Below, one piece after another: positions 59,106 to 64,000 of a stretch of 64,000 nucleotides of DNA. The stretch is taken from assembly GCF_001039355.2 (NCBI RefSeq), contig NW_019774247.1:343913-407912 (forward strand), given 5' to 3'. Below the pieces are notes generated by a model. That model was not told where the DNA came from. It ran no database searches and saw only the letters and a list, made by a program, of their open reading frames with translations. Positions within the stretch are counted from its first letter, which is position 1. The number at the start of each line of letters is the position of its first letter. A program made the translations under genes and the position numbers. Origin of the DNA: Lingula anatina. Its lineage: Eukaryota; Brachiopoda; Lingulata; Lingulida; Lingulidae.

Positions 59106-60337
59106 CAAAAGGGTATTTCATGATTGCTGCAAAAATCTCATCCTAATGATGACTTTACTTTTGTTTTGTGATTGGGTACACTAAGATTTAGGATTTTTAA
59201 GAGGGAAGTTTGCCTCAAGCCAGTGACAAATACTTTGACAACATAAGATAAACATTTGGAGATGACAGATATGTTTTTCACATTTTAAATTGCAATGAAC
59301 AGCTTCACTGCTGAAGACAATTCTATATACAATCACTAGATGAAAAATGTTACTCTTACCTTAAATCCAGGAAAACGCACAACCTGGGAAACATATATCT
59401 GTGCTCTACAATTTTGTTTCTTGGTCTGAAACATTTTTCTTCTTTTAATGATTACATGATCTTCTTTCTGAAAAATATAAAGGATTTACCCTGTGTGTTA
59501 TCAAAGGCCTTAAACTGGCATTTAATAACAGTGTATCAAATACATTTTAGACACTTTAAGTCACCAATACATTGCTTTGTTCATTTAATTTTACATTACA
59601 TTTTATTATTTAAGTAATGAAAAACATTCACCATTTTCTTCTCTGTCTTCTTTTTATAGTCCTCTTTCTTCTTTTTCCCATAGTCTTTCCCAAGGTGACA
59701 TACCAAAACGAGCCTCCCCAAGTGAACATAAGGGGTCCCGTCATATGGGATTTCTGGCGCAGTTAAACCCTTCTGTGCTTGCCAGTAAATCACTGGTGGC
59801 TTCTTTTTAATTGTGTTCTTCCAATCTAAACAAAGAAGTGACATTTCTCATTTAACAGTTCTTTATATACTGACAGTCAATGAAAATGCATCATTAATTT
59901 ATCAAATTATATTTTAAGTTCCTTTGGAACATTAAGAAAATAACAGTTTTCCTGTGAAATATGACCCATTATTCAGTCAAGAAAGGCGACTCTCAAACAT
60001 GTGCATTTGAACTCGTTTATATGGTTGGAATCGATTCTCTGTAAAAAAGTACAAAAAGTTCACTGATACGTTTTCATTGACTGTCACTATATATGTCAGT
60101 GAACATTTGGGTGCATATTTACAAACCCTTTGTGGACACGTCCCCCTTCTGCTCTAAACACAATTGTTTACACATCTTACGCACTTTATTCATGCGAAAA
60201 ACAAATAAAAATTAAGATAAAACGTACATACCTTTTCCAAATGATTTGCTCTTTTGTAGAATCACAAATTTTGAAGATGTCTCTCTTTCAAAGGCCAAAA
60301 TTGACGCATTGACTGAAGGTAGACTGTTCATCGCCAT
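58832..60337 (-). CDS. CaRF-like DNA-binding protein, 4 exons, apparent frameshift
   Basis: Exons 60337-60232, 59825-59632, 59425-59360 and 58991-58832, all with GT-AG junctions. The product (about 174 residues if the last exon is read in its evident frame) resembles the DNA-binding region of calcium-responsive transcription factor: PYVHLGRLVLVCHLGKD, a lysine-rich stretch, then NCRAQIYVSQVVRFPGF, then an L/R-rich helix and YHMQFPSGHSNHP with a C/H pattern as in CaRF. Vertebrate CaRF binds the calcium-response element of the BDNF promoter. It is much shorter than vertebrate CaRF and lacks its C-terminal part. As written, exon 4 goes out of frame at a run of five A; one A fewer restores the family-like frame. 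SCLY follows on the same strand. The family call rests on pattern memory, not a search. Confidence 0.6.
59044..59101. repeat. TA microsatellite
   Basis: About 29 TA units in the third intron of the CaRF-like gene. Confidence 0.95.
59360..59425 (-). CDS. CaRF-like gene exon 3
   Basis: 22 codons, TKKQNCRAQIYV then SQVVRFPGFK, between TTTCAG and GTAAGAG. The C-x-A-x-I-x5-V-x-x-FP pattern is the strongest link to CaRF, where a C-P-A-x-I...V...FP motif occurs. Confidence 0.65.
59632..59825 (-). CDS. CaRF-like gene exon 2
   Basis: 65 codons: DWKNTIKKKPPVIYW, IPYDGTPYVHLGRLVL, VCHLGKDYG and a (K/E)-rich run ending KKTEKKM. The L-G-x3-L-x-C-x-x-G-x-D core precedes a basic stretch, as in the CaRF domain. 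Acceptor TGTTTAG, donor ATG|GTGAAT. Confidence 0.65.
60232..60337 (-). CDS. CaRF-like gene exon 1
   Basis: 35 codons and one base, MAMNSLPSVNASILAFERE to KSKSFGK, donor AAAAG|GTATGT. A second in-frame ATG at 60331 is an equally possible start. No hydrophobic signal, as expected for a nuclear protein. Confidence 0.6.
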
Positions 60338-63300
60338 TGATAAAAATTCGCGAGGATTATAGCGTCATTCACTCATTGATCATGTTGACAATGAAGAGGC
60401 TCTAAACAGATTGACCAAAAAGGCAACTCCTCAACACTGTCAGAGATAAACAACAGAAGTTCTTGAGACATTCCAACAAAAAAAGAGGGATTGGAGAATC
60501 TTAGCCTTAGTGGTAGACTACTTGGCAAAAGTGCCTGAGACAGACAACGAAAAACCTTCCTTGACCATTTTGAATTACCAACAAGACACCTTTGGTCATA
60601 GGCGAGAAACATAACCCATTGGCAAAATATCAACGTTCGTCAAACACCGCATCGGTGATGGCACATGAAGAAGAAGAAGAAGAAGCGATGATATATATAA
60701 TATACGATCTTCACATTAAACATCACAAGTGCAATGCATGTGCGCGGTGGACATTAGACTCGCGGTTTGGAAATTAATACCGTCGACCATTCTAGTTTTA
60801 GTTGTGGCTTTTTCCGGTCTCTTTTACAGAAGAGCTTTTACAGATTGCGTTAGGTGAGACGGGTCTCAACCTAGTTCACCTGCCGCATTATTTCTACCAG
60901 GGTCCTAGCTTTTTTGTCGCGTTCACTTCTTGGTTTCATCTCCTCAACACACAGTTACCTTTTAAGTTTCAATAGCTGCTGAAATATACTACTTAACAAG
61001 CCAAGTCAGCTAAAGACAATATGCTGAATTCATATCCTTTAATATAGGCCTACCCGCAAAGAGAATATCACAGCAAATCTTAGCTTAGGTTTAGTTGTAG
61101 GCTAAATCTAGAAGTATGGCTGATTCCTTTAGGTTACAGTCTCAATTAATATGGCTTAAGAAATTAAAGGTTAACATTAGATTTTTATCAAAGGTCTACA
61201 ATTATAAATTCAAGGGTTAAATAATTATAATTTATCCAATTAAAATTACATTAATTTAAAGGGATAGCAGAATTAAAACAAATTTTACTGTATCAATTAT
61301 AGACCTTATGTAAACTAATTTAAAAGGGAAGTCTTTGAAAGTTCTTAAAAGTTTTCATGTCATTTGAAGTGCTTATATCAATAGGTAAATCATTCTACAT
61401 GTATAACTTTGGTGCACATATTGGTGCACATATTGCTCGTTCATTATAATATATGTTAACTTTTTTTCTCTAAAACAGAATGTTCTGAAAGTATAAACTT
61501 ATAAAGCGTAACTTAACTTTACGTATAAACTATAATAGCATAGACTAAAACCCCATCCCCATACCTTTGTCGATCGAGCAGGATCCTATCTCCGAGGGGA
61601 TTCTCGATGAATTAAATTGCATTCAACTTAAGCGGTTAAGATGTCTAGCACGCCTACTGTAGCTGCGAAACGATTGTTTATTACCCCTAACAGCTTCAGT
61701 AGGCGTGTCATACGTCAGAGCCGCTTAAGCTAAGTGAATTTAGCGAGAAACCCTTTGGAGATTGGTCGATCCTGCTAGATCGAGCTAGGAATGGGAATGG
61801 GGTCTTAAAGTGGAATATCCCTAATAACGCTGGCGTGGTTTCACAAAATAAGAGCGAAAGTTGGTCAAATTGAACATTGAATTTAAACGAATTAGTACAG
61901 TAAGTAGGACTAGACCAATCAGGTTTAATATTTCAAGTTTTTATATAAAAAATCACAATATCAGAGGACTTTTCCGTCTTTCAATGTGAGCAATATTTCT
62001 GTCTCAATTTTTCATGAAACTGGGCCCAGTTCTTAAACTCGTGCGGTTGAGTCACAGGACAGATTGGAGGGTTGGTGAGGGGCGTAGGGGGGGGGGGGGG
62101 TCCACGGCAATACCAGTCGACTGTAGCTTGAGTACTTAATCCCGGATTATGTACAAAATAAACTTATTATCATTAACCTCGCTATCCGGAATAAATATTG
62201 ATGTCAGTGAGTAACCGATGGAATACTCAAACGTAAATGTTTGTTCAGCGAGCAAATCGCGACCGTTTTCAAATAACGGGCGCACGCGTCTTAGGTAAAG
62301 AAAACAGCGTTGCAGACACGGCGTCGGGAGGGGTGTTAGCCTTCTTTTCATACCTATAGCCTTTTACACTTAATTAGTCAGCAATTAACCCGATTCTTTC
62401 TCCCCGTCGCACGTTTGGTCTTGGACTTGGAAGTGACTAATGACAAATCAACCCCAGGGCAGTTCCTGGCTTGGCCGAAATGACGTTAAGTAATATGGGT
62501 GCTATCCCGTGATAGCTGGTGGTCAGTTCCTTAATTTGGTCACTCTCCAGCTCAGTCCGCGCGTGCTGATGGTTATCTTGACCTTAAAGGGAACGGCCAT
62601 TGGCGTGTTAAAAACACGGCAACCCTTAAAGAGCGATAAGCCTTTGGGCACGTGACTCCCTAAAAAAAGGAATAAAAATCGAACCATATGAGACGGAGTT
62701 TAAAAAGAGAAAAATAAAAGAGAGAGAGAAAAAAAACACTGTATTGTGGGTAAAAGTTCTGATGTAATATGGGCAATTCTAGTTCAGTTTGTATATTAAT
62801 TTCACGGCCCACTTCAAGCTCTTTAATGACTTTCCGCTTGACAAGTAGCTAAGGAACGGCGAGATTATATGTTATTACGTATTGTTAAGAGGTGTTTACC
62901 GCCGAAGGGGCATATTAGAAACTACATTACAACGCTACAGAAAATGCAACAGAAGCTTACTATTGGTGGTGAGAACCTAAAATGGAACATTGTTTGGGAT
63001 ACTTCTATGTACTTGCGGAGGACTGCACAGGCATATTAGAAAATATTTCATTAACATTTCCCCTTAAATATGATGATAAATAATAATATTAATATGACAT
63101 CATTTCTCTGACCTGTGCTACTTATGTCAGTAGAAAATGCCTTGGGTTTTTAGTCTAAAATTTAGCCATAAAATAATTTCCAAGACAGAAAAGTTATTTT
63201 TCAAAGAGTTTTTTATCCTGTTTCTCATTTTTAACAGCATAAAAATAGAATTTAAGCAACCATGCTGTTATCTCGAAACTTAAAACATTTTATCAGAATA

Positions 63301-63690
63301 TCAATACAATTGTCGTAATGTGTGAATTTTTAATTTGTTCATTAATGGCTGTATTAACCCTTATTTTATGTTAGATATTTATCTGATGCTTGCTTATTTG
63401 TTTGGTGGTTGGTTGAATATCTGTCTTTTTGTTTTTAACTGTACGTAAAAAGACTGGATGAAATGCACAAAGAAGAAAAAATAAAGATTATTTATATTTC
63501 AACTCTGAATCAACTGAAAATACCAGAATGCAAAGAGTTTGATACTATACTAGTGGAAGCATACTTTTTCAGGATTAGAGAAAATAATAACAGCAGGAAC
63601 AGATAGATGCTCAATTATATTATTAAAACAAACTAATGGTAATTATTCCTAGCAAATTAAGAAGAATATTACATGGCAGTTAATTGACAT
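60338..63690. other. Intergenic DNA upstream of the CaRF-like gene
   Basis: No supported gene. An 86-codon minus-strand frame (60373-60633) next to the CaRF-like start is probably leader or chance. Also present are a 61 bp block shared with the SCLY 5' region (60733-60793), a family-3 MITE (61543-61806) and a G run (62088-62100). Confidence 0.5.
61543..61806. mobile_element. MITE-like family 3, most complete copy
   Basis: Left CCCCATCCCCATACC, CGATCGAGCAGGATCC, GGGATTCTCGATGAATT, TCTAGCACGCCTACTG. Right is the mirror image: CAGTAGGCGTGTCATACG, CGCTTAAGCTAAG, GGTCGATCCTGCTAGATCG, GGAATGGGAATGGGG. About 264 bp, no ORF. Confidence 0.75.
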
Positions 63691-63692
63691 TA

Positions 63693-63868
63693 TATTGGTG
63701 ACAAGGTGACAAGGGCTAGGTCACGCGGACAATGCGACACAAATGCATGGTGACACAGTGACAACGTGACAATGAGATGGTGATTGTCACCACACCCGTC
63801 CTGACATTTCCAGTTCATGCCACCGCACGGTCACCTGACTCCCTAGGTTGTCACCTTAGAAATATGCC
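63693..63868. repeat. Inverted, internally repeated GGTGACA/TGTCACC element
   Basis: Left half holds TTGGTGACAAGGTGACAAGG and further GTGACA phrases; right half holds ATTGTCACCACACCC, GGTCACCTGA and GGTTGTCACCTTAG. A rough palindrome built from a short repeat, no ORF. Confidence 0.55.
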
Positions 63869-63917
63869 GACACGCATGCTGTTTTAAAATCCAATAGTTT
63901 TACATTGTTTAGATCCT

Positions 63918-63943
63918 TGAGTTTTTTTTTTTTTTTTTTTTTT

Positions 63944-63996
<53 letters not shown>

Positions 63997-63997
63997 C
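63918..63997. repeat. T run joined to AGT microsatellite
   Basis: About 23 T followed by about 17 AGT units, running to the end of the window. Confidence 0.95.
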
Positions 63998-64000
63998 TAA

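Overview
This is nuclear DNA from an animal, most likely a marine invertebrate, and gene-poor. Coding sequence is split into short exons with GT-AG introns. Intergenic and intronic DNA is AT-rich and full of microsatellites, homopolymer G/C runs and short palindromic (MITE-like) elements. I see no rRNA, tRNA, CRISPR array or bacterial operon. The species cannot be fixed from sequence alone. CD225/dispanin proteins, a CaRF-like protein and a selenocysteine lyase fit many lophotrochozoans or invertebrate deuterostomes.

Layout. 1-16289: a short minisatellite, then DNA with no supported gene except one tiny candidate first exon at 15282, plus scattered MITEs. 16290-35804: one ~9.5-10 kb segment present twice in direct order. 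The copies meet at a single N (25751) and the second contains a 364-base N gap. This looks more like two overlapping haplotype contigs placed end to end than like a real duplication. The segment holds no convincing gene. 35805-47000: two small two-exon CD225/dispanin-type membrane protein genes in convergent orientation, 39631-41634 (+) and 45856-46817 (-). 47000-51143: intergenic, repeat-rich. 51144-57695 (-): a complete 12-exon selenocysteine lyase gene (SCLY, 436 residues), with the PLP lysine and catalytic cysteine both present. 58832-60337 (-): a 4-exon gene resembling the DNA-binding part of calcium-responsive transcription factor (CaRF), with an apparent one-base frameshift in its last exon. 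60338-64000: intergenic.

The CaRF-like gene lies directly upstream of SCLY on the same strand. Its last exon could splice in phase to the first SCLY exon, so a read-through or fused transcript is possible. At least five MITE-like families recur across the window, some nested, and several lie in introns of these genes.
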